Part shown: positions 25,553 to 38,306 of the stretch, piece by piece
How positions within the stretch are numbered: the first letter of the stretch is position 1
How the letters are laid out: each line of letters opens with the position of its first letter
Origin: Poecilobothrus nobilitatus
Taxonomy: Eukaryota > Arthropoda > Insecta > Diptera > Dolichopodidae
Length of the DNA: 64,000 bases
NCBI GenBank assembly: GCA_947095535.1
Contig: OX352772.1
Location: 214,578,222-214,642,221 of the forward strand
Direction: 5' to 3'
Program-made: the position numbers and the translations under genes
Notes under the pieces: generated by a model
Seen by the model: only the letters and a program-made list of their open reading frames with translations
Databases searched by the model: none
Told to the model about the DNA's origin: nothing

Positions 25553-25887
25553 TATATACCCAAACTAGACCGATAAGAGTCATGGTAAGGAACCTACATT
25601 CTACATGCAATACGGATGACATAAAAAATGAACTTATTGATAAAGGTTTTAAAATTATCGAAGTTGTAAACAGCATTAAAAAAATTAAACGGCATGTAAC
25701 TAGGCTTCCTCTATTTATGCTTACTTTCTAAAATGCAGAAGACATCAAAAAAATATACGAAATTCAATATTTTAACCACATGAAAGTTAAAATAGAAGCA
25801 ATTAGAAGTAACAAAATGATTCCCCAATGTAAAAAATGTCAAAGACATGAACACACACAAAAGTATTGTCAACGTGAACCAAGCTGT

Positions 25888-26313
25888 ATATTACTGAATT
25901 GTAAAAATTGTATGTTACTGTGGTTTCTTAATTCAATTCAGAAATTTTGTTACACCATTCTATGATAATTTGTAATAAAATAATATACTCTCTCATGATG
26001 AAAACAATGCAGATTTATATAATAAAGTAATATTGAGTGCGAAAATTAAAATTTTAATACATATATAAATATTGAGAGAAAATGAAAATTAAAAACATGT
26101 AAATTACTTTAGAAATATTTTTAACCATTTAAAACCCGACGGCTTCGGCTTGGGGGAAAAAAAAATAGGAACTGTTTATATTTACTTTATATTTAAAAAT
26201 GTTTTACTATAAAATTAAATTACATGAAATAGTTATAGTTAAATTATGTAGATTTGAATTAAAATGTAAGTAGTAAGTAAGTTATAAATTTGAAAATAAA
26301 TAAAGAAAAAAAA
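25888..26313 (+). mobile_element. 426-bp A-tailed insertion in gag knuckle (unit 1)
   Basis: AAGCTGT at 25881-25887 and 26314-26320 is a 7-bp target duplication; removing the insert rejoins REPSC to KCAT in the zinc-knuckle region. The 3' end AATAAATAAAGAAAAAAAA looks like a retroposed poly(A) end with a polyadenylation signal. The body has no coding frame. It is either a 5'-truncated LINE tail or a SINE-like element; no tRNA-like A/B boxes were recognised. Confidence 0.8.
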
Positions 26314-26712
26314 AAGCTGTGTTAAATGTGCAACACTTACAATAGATTGCAAGAAGCCTAAAACTCTTCCAGCTAAATGCTCTAACTATGGTAAAGATCA
26401 TCCAGTGAACTATAGGGGATGCCAAATTGGCGTAGAGCTTCAGAAGAGAAGAAATAAAATAACAAGCTCACGTAAAGATCAAATCAAATAACCAAGAACG
26501 TTTACTTCAAAAAATTAGCAAAGAATTAACTTTTGCAGAAGCAGTTTCCACAAATAAAATTCTTCAGCAAAATAATATTCCAAACAATGATAATAACTGC
26601 GCACAGATGATCAAAAATGTGATCAATATGATGAATAAACTATCATTCAAATTAAAAAAAATCAGAGAACAGAGGCTCTCAGCTCTCTATCTCAGAGTAG
26701 ATCACCTTCTAT

Positions 26713-29401
26713 ATGAACCAGAGAGACATAAAAATAGCAACATGGAACGCTAATGGCGTCATAAACAAAATACAAGGAGTAGAAGTTTTCTTAGTAACTG
26801 AAAATATTGATATTTTTCTTATATCAGAAACAATCACATCTAAAACTCTTCTGCAAAATAATATATAACAAAACAATCACATCTAAAACTCAAAGGATAT
26901 ACAATCTATTTAGCTAACCCAGGAAATCAAGCAAAAGGAGGAAGTGCAATAGCAATCAAAGAAAATATTGACCATTATGAAGAATGCAACTTACAAACCG
27001 AAGAAGTACAAATTACTAAAATTACTATTAAAACCGTTAAACAAAAACTATCTTTAGGCGCTTTATATTGCCCATCAAAATATAACTTAAAGAAAATAGA
27101 CTATATTAACATAATAAAGCATATGGGTGAGTGATTTATCTAGGCGGAGACTTCAATGCCAAAAATATAGAATGGGGTTCCAGACTTACAACAACAAAAG
27201 GCAAAGAAGTAAAGAATGCAGCAAAAGATACAGGCTGCGTATTCCACTCCACAGGGAAACCTACTTATTGGCCATCTGACTTGAACAAAATTCCAGATCT
27301 TCTAGACTTCTTTATTTCTAGGAAAGTGTTTGTCAACTTCGTAGACATAGAAGAAAATCAAGATTTAAATTCTGATCGTTCAGCAGTCATATTAACATTA
27401 AGTGAAAAAATTATTAAAAAAGAAAGTAAACTAACACTTACTAATAATACAATTGACTGGAAGAGTTTTCAAATTGAAGTTCAAAGTAAAATCAATCTCA
27501 ACGTTCAAATCCAATCAACTTCTCAGTTAGAATACGAATGCGATAACTTTACTAATATAATCCAAGAATCAGCATGGAATAACACAAAAGAAATTAAACT
27601 TAGAATAGTTGGTAATAACTATGCCAGAGAAATTAAAGAGTTAGTTATCACCAAAAGAAAAGCTAGAAGAAAGTGGCAACAAGCAAGAAGTCCAGACGAC
27701 AAAACTATACTAAACAGAAGAGCCCAACAACTAAAAAGAGAAATTCAAAAAATAAATGAAGAATCCTGCAAAAATTACCTACAAAATTTAAATGCATATA
27801 AAGAATCAGAATATTCCATGTGGAAAGCCACAAGTAAGCTTAAGAGACCAATCACCCAAATTCCACCCATCAGAAGACAAGCACCTGAGCAAGGAACAAC
27901 AAGGAGAAAGTCGAAACATTTGCGGAGGACTCAGCCAGCATATTTAAGCCCAACAATATTGTATCTAATAATCCACAGGAAGAAATTCAAAACAACCTGG
28001 AGAGAAGGGAAATTAAATTAGCCACTCAAAAGGAAGTAGCCAGTACTATAAAAAAACAGTTTTAAAACTAAAAAGGCCCCAGGATTCGACCACAATTGAA
28101 ATCCTAAACAAATTGCCGAAAAAGGCCATAACTATGCTAACTATACACATTAATGCTGTATTTAGAATGAAATATGTGCCAAGTTTTTGGAAATTGGCTG
28201 AACTGATCATGATACAAAAACCAGGGAAATCTCCAAACGAAAAAAAGTCGTAACGACCTATATCATTACTACCAGTAATCTCAAAAATATTTGAAAAATT
28301 ATTACTAAAAAGGTTGAAACCTGTAATTGAAAGTAAAAAGCTAATTCCTAATCATCAATTCGGATTTAGGTCTAATCATTCCACAGTGGAACAAATACAT
28401 CGGATTACTGATATTTTAGAAAAGCACTGGAGGAAACCGAAGTGTGTTCTACAATTTTTTTGGACGTTGCACAAGCCTTTGATAAGGTCTGGAATGAAGG
28501 ATTAATTTACAAATTAAACAAACAATTACCAAACCAATTTGTTGAACTAATTGCATCCTATCTAAATAACAGATTGTTTAGAATTAAACTTGAAAATGAA
28601 TATTCCGACCTCAGAGAAATTGAGGCAGGTGTTCCACAAGGAAGCATCTTGGGTCCAATACTATATCTACTATATACTTGCGACATACCAGTTCCAGCCA
28701 ATACTACAATAGCAACATTTGCAGATGATACTGCCATATTAGCAGTTGAATCTAATTTAAATGACGCGGCAGCTGAACTACAAAGAGCAAATAATCACAT
28801 CCATAACTGGACAAACATATGGAAAATTAAATTGAACGAAGCTAAATCTGTACACGTTAATTTTACAAACAAACATATTCAAGAGAATTTGCCAGTAAAC
28901 ATAAATAATACAACTATTCCAAACCAAAAATCGGCAAAGTACTTGGGAATGACGCTGGATGCAAAACTTCGGCGGAAAGACCATGTAAAAATAAAAAGAA
29001 CCGAGCTAGAGTTAAAATACAGAAAATTTTATTGGCTCCTAAGCCGAAGGTCAAATTTATCAATACAAAACAAAATCTTAATTTATAATCAAGTACTGAA
29101 ACCAGTATGGCTGCATGGTATTCAATTATGGGGTTGTGCCAAACAAAGTAATATTCAACATATTCAATCATTCCAAAATAAAGTATTGCGCAATATGATA
29201 AACGCCCAATGGTGCATCAGAAATAACGATTTGCATCGAGATTTAGGTATCCTGCATGTGGCGAGTGAAATAAAGAAATATGATATCAGACACGCAACCA
29301 AACTGCAGCAACATATCAATGAGGAAGCTGCTCGTCTTTCAAGAAATGACAACGTTATCAGAAGACTGAAACGAACCAAACCATTCGAGTTAGCTACTTA
29401 A
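26713..29401 (+). pseudogene. element I ORF2: endonuclease plus RT, jockey clade (unit 1)
   Basis: ATG 26713 gives MNQRDIKIATWNANGVINK, then FLISETI. A 43-base partial duplication (21-base word at 26828 and 26871) breaks the frame. KGYTIYLANPG, LGALYCPSKYN, YLGGDFNAKNIEWGSRL and PDLLDFFISRK follow. SDH reads SDRSAVILTL, so the catalytic His is lost. The linker ends in another frame. Around 28030-28310 the RT fingers are disrupted (KKAPGFDH and KIFEKLLLKRLKP remain). 28442-29401 is open: FLDVAQAFDKVWNEGL, AGVPQGSILGPILY, FADDTAILA, the thumb and a complete C-terminus ending KPFELAT. 29402-29602 is the 3' UTR, with AATAAATTAATGG and a 12-A tail at 29590-29601. Confidence 0.85.
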
Positions 29402-29639
29402 CTTAGAAAATTACTAAAATGTAAATTAGTAAAAATAGCAAAAATAGTAAAATGTAAATATAATGTAAATGTTAAAGTTTTAATTTTAGCAAACCACTGA
29501 GTGAGCTAAAATATGTATTTAGAACCTAATTTTAAGACAGGGAGAAATAAATTAATGGTTGATCTAGTTGGACCAGTTTCAATAATAAAAAAAAAAAAAG
29601 TTTTACTGTGACGTCGGTTTAAATAAGTCTAATGTTTCG

Positions 29640-30936
29640 AGATCAACTATTTACTGCCCTAAGTTGAGAACAGCAAAAAAATTTAAATTTAAATTAATTA
29701 ACACATATGAAACATCACGTCTAATAGATAATCTACCTAACACCAATTCCCATTGTGCCGATAAAATTACAGGGTCGTTAGTAAAGAAGAACTATTAGAA
29801 CACATAAAAAAATTAATTAATTCCTCGTTGATCCAAGGTGTTGTGCCAGAAAATTGTAAAGTGAGTAAAGTTATTCTTATATATAAGAATGCAGATGATA
29901 TAAATGACATTAACAATTTTCGTCCAATCTCAATTTCAGTCACATTTAGTAAAATAATTGAAACATATCTTTGTACCCAGCTCACAGAATTTTTAGCTAA
30001 AACGGATCTAATTAATATTCGTCAATATGGGTTCAAAGTTAAGTTAGTTCTTTGGGTCCGATTTTGTTTTAAATTTATATTAGTAGTCTGTTAAATTTGG
30101 AATTCAGTGGTTAACTGTTTATGTTTGCGGATGACTTAGTAATAGTGTATACCGAAGACTCGTTGGAAAATATAAAAGAAAAAGTATTAAATGATATGGA
30201 AGATAGAGAATCGTGGATGAATAAACACAAATTATCAATAAATACGAAGAAAACGAAATACACGTTATTTAGCCGTCCGACAAAGTTGATATATTTTATG
30301 ACAACTGTTTTATTGATAAAGCTGACAATTGCAAATGTTTGGGGGTTATTGTTGATGACAAATTGAATTGGTGTAACCAAATCGATGAACAAGTTAAAAA
30401 AGGAAGAAAGATTGCTGGGATTTTTCGAATTATTCATAGAAAAGTTCTTTTCAATATGAAGAGGTCACTCTTTTATAGTATGTTTCACAGTTCTGTTATG
30501 TACTTGATACAAATATGGGGAAACACATTTGACAAGAACATCAATTTATTGCAAAAGCTACAAAACAAGGCTATTAAATACAGGTTGGCTACAATTCAAG
30601 AATGTCCACTGAAGAAATACATACGAAACATTATTCAACATAATTCTTCCTATTGACTTACTCATCAGTAAATTGGCAACTCAAACTCATCTAATGATTA
30701 CTGGAAACATCAATACAAACGTCCAGCACTAGTTCAACAATAGCTATCGCTGTTATGGTACAAGGAGTGCTTATAATATTAGGTTGATCTGGTCAAGAAT
30801 CAGGTTCAATAGGCAAGATGCCATATACAACTTAGCGTTTAAAGATTACAATTGTTTGCCTAATTATTCGAAAGATTTAAATTGCTTAAATAAATTTAAA
30901 GGAAAAATTAATGAATATTTTATAAGTCAAATTTAA
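29640..30936 (+). pseudogene. relic J: RT fragment with palm deletion (unit 1)
   Basis: LRTAKKFKFKLINTYETSRL and SLIQGVVPENCKVSKVILIY are followed by NNFRPISISVTFSKIIETYL and IRQYGFK. Coding then jumps to SLGPILF and MFADDLVIVY, so the segment with the first catalytic Asp and most of the QG motif is deleted. The thumb (CLGVIVDDKLNWCNQID) is present. The C-terminus RQDAIYNLAFKDYNCLPNYS reaches TAA 30934-30936 through several frame changes. It is a jockey/CR1-type LINE fragment of another family than I. Confidence 0.75.
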
Positions 30937-31489
30937 CAAATTTTATGTATACCTACATTTAGTTTACAAACTTATTGCAATTTGTATTTAATTTTTTATC
31001 TTAAAGTTAATTGAATTACTTAGCTTCTTATATATATATATATATTAGTTTGTTTTTTTTTATTTTCATAAATTTTTTTAGTACCAACTTAATTGTGTTC
31101 TCTTTTTTTCTTGTTTGTTTTTTCTAATATCACATCTTTATTTTGTTTTTGTTTGAACATATTATTAATAAGCATTGAATTACTGGATTGTTATGTTGTT
31201 TTGATTTTTTTTATCCACTGACTTATGTTAATGAATTGTTATGATTTTTATTCTGAATACTCTGTACGAGCGACTGAGCTCTCTTGAGTTTATAAATAAA
31301 TTAATATGCACATATAGCTAAAAACAAACAACAAGAAAACACATTTATGAAAGAAGCGCTGAACACTATTTTGTAGAAAATGTATGACCAAGACGTTTCT
31401 CTTCAAAAATTACGGAACGAGAAAATGGAAATAAAGAAAAAAACAGGCAAACGAGTGCCAAACAAAAATAATAATGACTAATGCTCTTT
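30937..31489 (+). other. relic J 3' UTR and start of fragment K (unit 1)
   Basis: AT-rich with (TA)n at 31030-31047 and T-tracts. A GC-richer segment at 31262-31290 (GTACGAGCGACTGAGCTC) before TATAAATAAATTAATATG looks like a LINE 3' terminus. 31321-31489 may be the C-terminal end of an ORF1. Equivalent: 47997-48549. Confidence 0.4.
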
Positions 31490-31923
31490 AAATTGTCACA
31501 TGAAATGCAAACGGGATTTACCAACATGTCTCGGAACTTGATATATTTCTAATGAAAGAAAATATTGACATATGTCTTATTTCTGAAACACACTTAAAAA
31601 AAGAGTCAAACCTAAAAAATATCTGGTTATGAATGGTTATCACATCCTACTGATAAAGCGAGAGAAGGGTCAGTAGCGATAGTCAAACATAATATAAAGC
31701 ACCATGGAAAACCAAAAATAGCAAATTACGCAATGAAAACAACAACAATTAGTATATGGACTAAATATAAAAACCTTAAAATAGTACCCATACATCCGAC
31801 AAAGCACTCGCTAAGTAAAGATGATTACTTCAACTTGTTTAAGTCACTAGGAAATAGATTCATTATAGATGGTGATTTTAATGCCAAACACACCTACTGG
31901 GGCTCGAGACTAACATCTGCAAA
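31490..31923 (+). pseudogene. fragment K: jockey endonuclease N-half, cut at the unit junction (unit 1)
   Basis: IVTWNANGIYQHVSELDIF, ICLISETHLKKES and REGSVAIVKHNIKHH lead to FIIDGDFNAKHTYWGSRL. Coding is cut off after TSAK at 31923 and joined to linker sequence of the next unit, giving a short chimeric end (CEKTNGEQRQ, stop). The deleted YxPP segment and stops make it a fossil. Confidence 0.75.
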
Positions 31924-32113
31924 ATGTGAAAAAACTAATGGAGAGCAGAGACAATAGAACTAATTCATTCTTTTTAAATAATATTTTGAATGCAAAAGAA
32001 TCTATATCTAACGACCTCCGCGTGGTCCCTCTTGGAAACTGATTAAATCAGGGTAACAGATAGAACGTGCATGGAGTATAGAACTGAGATGTATAGAAGG
32101 CCTGGTAGCATAG

Positions 32114-32245
32114 CTACCTAGACTCCTTAGTACAAATCAGTTTCTTGAAGTAACTACCGATGGTGCTGCCTTGTACCAAATTAAACTAAATCCAGAAGCG
32201 TCTGACCCAAAATGGGCGGCTTACTGGTCTGCGTCTGACCCCTAA
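32114..32245 (+). other. jockey-type leader ORF with ASDP repeat (unit 2)
   Basis: Same as 14583-14714 except one G-to-A change near its start (Ala to Thr). The direct repeats are at 32198-32208 and 32231-32241. Confidence 0.5.
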
Positions 32246-32303
32246 AGGGAGGCAGTTAAACACCTGGCTTTTGGGAAAAAAAGCAAAAACAAGAAAATGA
32301 ACA

Positions 32304-32513
32304 ATGGAAGTTGCAAAAAATAATAAAGTTACGGAACAAGGAAACGGATGCCCAGAATCTGTATGTGCAATGAGTGAGCAAGTGGGCTCCCACGGACCGT
32401 CATCATGCGACCACTCAGCACTGTTAGTGGAGTCACAGGCTAAAGTGCTAGATATTGCTACTGTACTAGAAAACGCAAGGATCGGATTAATATCATATTC
32501 TTCTAACCGTTAA
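32304..32513 (+). pseudogene. jockey-type gag N-terminus, 69 codons (unit 2)
   Basis: As at 14773-14982, with Val23 changed to Met. Confidence 0.5.
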
Positions 32514-32785
32514 CTGCACTGACGTGTTTGTCTTCGTTACTTAATTCAAGCAATTAATTTAATTAATTTAAACTCATAATTAATCAATTCGCTTTTTTCT
32601 TTCTTTCTTTGTTCACAATTTAAGCAATAAAAAATTTTTAAAAATATTATTTTGGTTATCAGAACTAGTTTTGAATTACGGTAAAATAATTAGAATAATC
32701 GAGTTGTAAATATTACTCAGCATTACTTTTATTTTTCGATTTAAAGAAAAAAATAAAAATAATAATAGCAAAAACTGCAATAAAC

Positions 32786-34945
<2,160 letters not shown>

Positions 34946-35214
34946 TATTATATACTATTAATAAAATTTATTACAAATTTAAATTCATTTTTAAATTCAT
35001 TTTTAAATTACTCCATATTATAAATTATTCAGTTACAATTCAATATTATTTAGTTTCAAATTCAAACTCAGTTACAAAATTTTTTATAAATTTAAAATTC
35101 AACAATACATACAACATTAATAGGTATATACAAAAAATATAATATAAAATTAAGCGAAATATTTCTCTAAGTGAAATTAAAAAAAAAGAATATTATTAAA
35201 ATATAAGATATACA

Positions 35215-37824
35215 TTATTTATTTAAAATATGATTTATTAAAAGTTTTTTAAATTCTCTTAAATTTTTTTCATTTTTAATGTTGTTAGGTAGGTCATTAA
35301 ACCATTTCAAACCGTTATACATGACATTTTTTTTTACATTTTCATTTCGAAAGAAATTAAGTCTGAAGTTGAAAATATTTCTAAGATGATAATGGTGTAC
35401 ATCCTGGACGAGAGTTAAATTTCTAGTTAAGTAGTGCGGTAGAAGACCATTCTTCATTTTGAAGACAAAAACCAATACATTTAGTTTCATAATTTGATGT
35501 ATATTGAGCCATTTTAGAGTTCTTAGCATTACATTTACTGAGCTATATCTATTTAATTTCAGAATTATCCTCATGCCCCAGTTTTGTAGTTTTTGCAATC
35601 TGACCAAACACTCATTAGTTGTAAAGGCAGTAATAGTTGAACAGTATTCAAAATTTTGTTTAATGATGGTGTTATATATATTTATTGCACATTTAGTTGA
35701 AACCTTATTTCTAATATTTTTGAAAAAGCTTAACTTTTTTGCTACCTTTTTACAGATATAATCGATATTGCTTTTGAAATTGAGTTTATCATCAATTATT
35801 ATTCCCAAATATTTGATCTCATTGACTATATCAATTTGTACATTTTCTATCAAAATATCAGCATTCAAAATTCCATTCAAACACATGGCTTTAGTTTTAG
35901 CTACATTCAAACTAAGTTTATTCATTTTCATCCATCCGTTAAGTAAATTCAAATCTTCATTAATTTTACAAACACAATCATCAATAGAATCACTTACAAA
36001 GTACATTAACGCATCATCAGCAAACAAGAGTATTTTTGAATATTTCACAGCCTTTTCAATATCATTGATAAAAATTAAAAATAGAAGTACTCCTAATATT
36101 GTACCTTGCGGTACCCCCAACGGTACTATTATGGAGGATGAAACGTGCCCATTCACCCTAGTTTTCTGCTTTCTATTATGCAGGTATGATTTAAACCATT
36201 CATATTCACTGTTACGTACACCATATTTCTCCATTTTTTTCAGTAGCAATTTCCGATCAACAGTTTCAAATGCTCTTTTTAAATCAATGAAGACAGCAAT
36301 TATTACTTTTTTGTTATATGTCTCAACTTTCCAATTGGCAATGATTAAGTTCAGTAAAGTTTCACAACTATGGTTATTACGAAAACCAGATTGATTTTCA
36401 GTTATTATATTATTCTCTTTAAGATATTTGTTAAGTTGCATATTAACTAATTTTTCAATGATTTTTGCCTCCCATGTTATCATATTAATTGGACGAAATT
36501 CGTTATATTTTTTTGAGTTTTTAATCTTTTCAATAGGGATAACCAATGTTTCTTTCCATTTATCCGGATAAATACCTGTCTCTAGAGATTCATTTATTAT
36601 TTCCAGTAGATTTTCGCCTAATAGATCGTAGTTCTCCAAAATTAGTTTTGTGTTTACAAAGTTAATATCTTTTTTTTTATTCATGTTTTTAATACATAAT
36701 TTAAGCGATTCAGAGGAGACCCTTTCAAATTTAAATACACTTTGCCTGTATTCAATCATATCATTGTAATCCATATGCGAAATTCCACTATTAATATCGA
36801 CAATACTATTAACAAAATATTGATTGAATTTTTCAGCAATTTCACCAGCATCATTTACTACCCTGTCTGCAAACATAATTTTTTTAATGTTACCTGTTTT
36901 ATTGTTGTTTAAAACCATTTCCTTAATCGTTCGCCACATACTTTTCTGGTCTTTCGACGTTTCAATTTTATTATTAACATAATTATTTTTCGCCTGATCT
37001 AATTTATTTTTGTAGAAATTCCTAATTTTTCTGTAATTTTCCCACTCTGTTTCATTATTTATCCAAACAGCAATTTTATACTGATTGACTTTGCTATTTT
37101 TCAACAAGGCTAATTCGTTACAAAACCATGCATTACTCTTGATATTAGAAATTTTTTTTGTTACAACAAATTTACTTACTACTTTTTTAAGAGAATTACT
37201 AAAGATACAAGCTTTTTCATTACAAGGAAGAAAGAATTTTGTAGCAATATTTTTAATTTTATTCACTGTTACTTCGTTCTCACTAGCAACTACTATCGCA
37301 CCATTCTTTGCATTTGAAACACCACTAATTGAGAGATTATTTTCAATTAAATTTATTTTTGATTTTATTTCATTTTTTGTAATTAAAGAACTCTGACTTT
37401 TGTCTTTTGGTTTTATAATTACTTTTGAACATGCTCCTGCTACTTCAGCATATGATTTATTTAAATTACATACCTTTTCTAATTTTTCCTTAATGTTATT
37501 ATCATTCATTCTCATATTATTCATACTTTCACAAATTAACTCAATTTTTTCCTTTTGCTCTTCAATTGCATTTTTTATATCTTCAACACTCTCATCCATT
37601 GATTCTACATGCTCCTCAATTGTTTTTAATAATGTATTTTTTTCTCTGCATTCCATACACATAAATATTATATAATTATTTGATTTTATCAAATTTAAAT
37701 CACATACTGCTAAGCCAACACATTTAATGTGAAATATAGCTCCACAGCCAGATGAACATATAATACTCTCATCTTTTTTTTTGCGAGAGAACGCATCATT
37801 ACACAATTTACAATTGTCTCCCAT
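35215..37824 (-). CDS. LINE E: intact 869-aa PHD/coiled-coil and RT fusion without endonuclease
   Basis: ATG at 37822-37824, TAA at 35215-35217, 869 codons with no break. Residues 5-59 form a PHD-type finger (C5, C8, C23, C27, H32, C35, C56, C59). Residues 64-120 are charged and coiled-coil-like, and SISGVSNAKNGAIVV (164-178) resembles the RRM-like part of LINE ORF1. At about 205-225 the sequence passes straight into the endonuclease-RT linker (SNAWFCNELALLKN, RKIRNFYKNKL, QKSMWRTIKEM). RT motifs: EFRPINMITWEAKIIEKL (442-459), FIDLKRAF with Asp514, GVPQGTILG (570-578), LLFADDALMYF with Asp603-604, YLGIIIDDKLNF, and a normal C-terminus. No GDFN or SDH occurs anywhere. A LINE normally encodes two ORFs with the endonuclease in the second; the fusion implies an in-frame deletion. 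An active product is possible but unproven. Confidence 0.85.
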   Translation of the reverse strand: MGDNCKLCNDAFSRKKKDESIICSSGCGAIFHIKCVGLAVCDLNLIKSNNYIIFMCMECREKNTLLKTIEEHVESMDESVEDIKNAIEEQKEKIELICESMNNMRMNDNNIKEKLEKVCNLNKSYAEVAGACSKVIIKPKDKSQSSLITKNEIKSKINLIENNLSISGVSNAKNGAIVVASENEVTVNKIKNIATKFFLPCNEKACIFSNSLKKVVSKFVVTKKISNIKSNAWFCNELALLKNSKVNQYKIAVWINNETEWENYRKIRNFYKNKLDQAKNNYVNNKIETSKDQKSMWRTIKEMVLNNNKTGNIKKIMFADRVVNDAGEIAEKFNQYFVNSIVDINSGISHMDYNDMIEYRQSVFKFERVSSESLKLCIKNMNKKKDINFVNTKLILENYDLLGENLLEIINESLETGIYPDKWKETLVIPIEKIKNSKKYNEFRPINMITWEAKIIEKLVNMQLNKYLKENNIITENQSGFRNNHSCETLLNLIIANWKVETYNKKVIIAVFIDLKRAFETVDRKLLLKKMEKYGVRNSEYEWFKSYLHNRKQKTRVNGHVSSSIIVPLGVPQGTILGVLLFLIFINDIEKAVKYSKILLFADDALMYFVSDSIDDCVCKINEDLNLLNGWMKMNKLSLNVAKTKAMCLNGILNADILIENVQIDIVNEIKYLGIIIDDKLNFKSNIDYICKKVAKKLSFFKNIRNKVSTKCAINIYNTIIKQNFEYCSTITAFTTNECLVRLQKLQNWGMRIILKLNRYSSVNVMLRTLKWLNIHQIMKLNVLVFVFKMKNGLLPHYLTRNLTLVQDVHHYHLRNIFNFRLNFFRNENVKKNVMYNGLKWFNDLPNNIKNEKNLREFKKLLINHILNK

Positions 37825-38306
37825 AAATAATTTATGATTAATTAGTTATTATAAGATTAATGAGAGATTAAAATGAAAAAAATAAAGAGTCAATAGTTCA
37901 ATAATTTTTTTGTATATACAATATACATATACATAAGTATAAATGATAAATTTTGCGCTATTTTATTTTTTTTATAAATAATCAATTTTATGATTTTAAT
38001 TTAAGATTATATTTAATATATTAATTATATAACTTCTTATTCAATTTTCTAATCATATAAATGACGCTTTCGCCATCCAACATTTTATAACTTAATTTTT
38101 AATATGCACTGCTTCTATTTTTTTTTATTTAAATTTTATTCGGAGTAAAAAAAATATACAACACCCGCACGCTGTTCATCTATTTTTAATGCAATCATAA
38201 AAGAACTGCAATCATAAAAGAACTGGAATAAGAATAATAATAATAATAATAGTAGTAATAATAATAATAATAATAACCATATTATTGATTATATTGACAG
38301 CACTTT
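37825..38306. other. leader region between LINEs E and F (unit 2)
   Basis: Non-coding, equivalent to 20763-21240; differs by one T and one extra AAT triplet. Confidence 0.4.

Larger units (their letters stand above)
24716..26753 (+). pseudogene. element I gag (jockey clade ORF1), unit 1
   Basis: The N-terminal third (to 25060) has SKLTWSPTIGKRSSLK and a helical EKELSIARAGIKQLRDII stretch. After a frameshift near 25062 comes KQHKPPPLIMSNVKNF, the lead-in to PRE_C2HC. The domain is cut by a 192-bp piece of LINE F (25360-25552) and resumes YTQTRPIRVMVRNLH, DKGFKIIEVVN, PLFMLTF. The knuckle PQCKKCQRHEHTQKYC is followed by a 426-bp insertion, after which KCSNYGKDHPVNYRGC gives a second, altered knuckle. 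The C-terminus NQERLLQKISKELTFAEAV runs to TAA 26751-26753, overlapping the ORF2 ATG at 26713, as usual in jockey LINEs. Unit 1 alone has a stop in LTF-TAA-NAEDIK. Confidence 0.8.

Noticed and set aside
35504..37675. Plus-strand open frames of 85-208 codons opposite the E ORF (and the equivalents in units 1 and 3)
   Set aside because: They lie antisense to an RT with clear motifs, show no domain, and exist because the sense frame is open and AT-rich.
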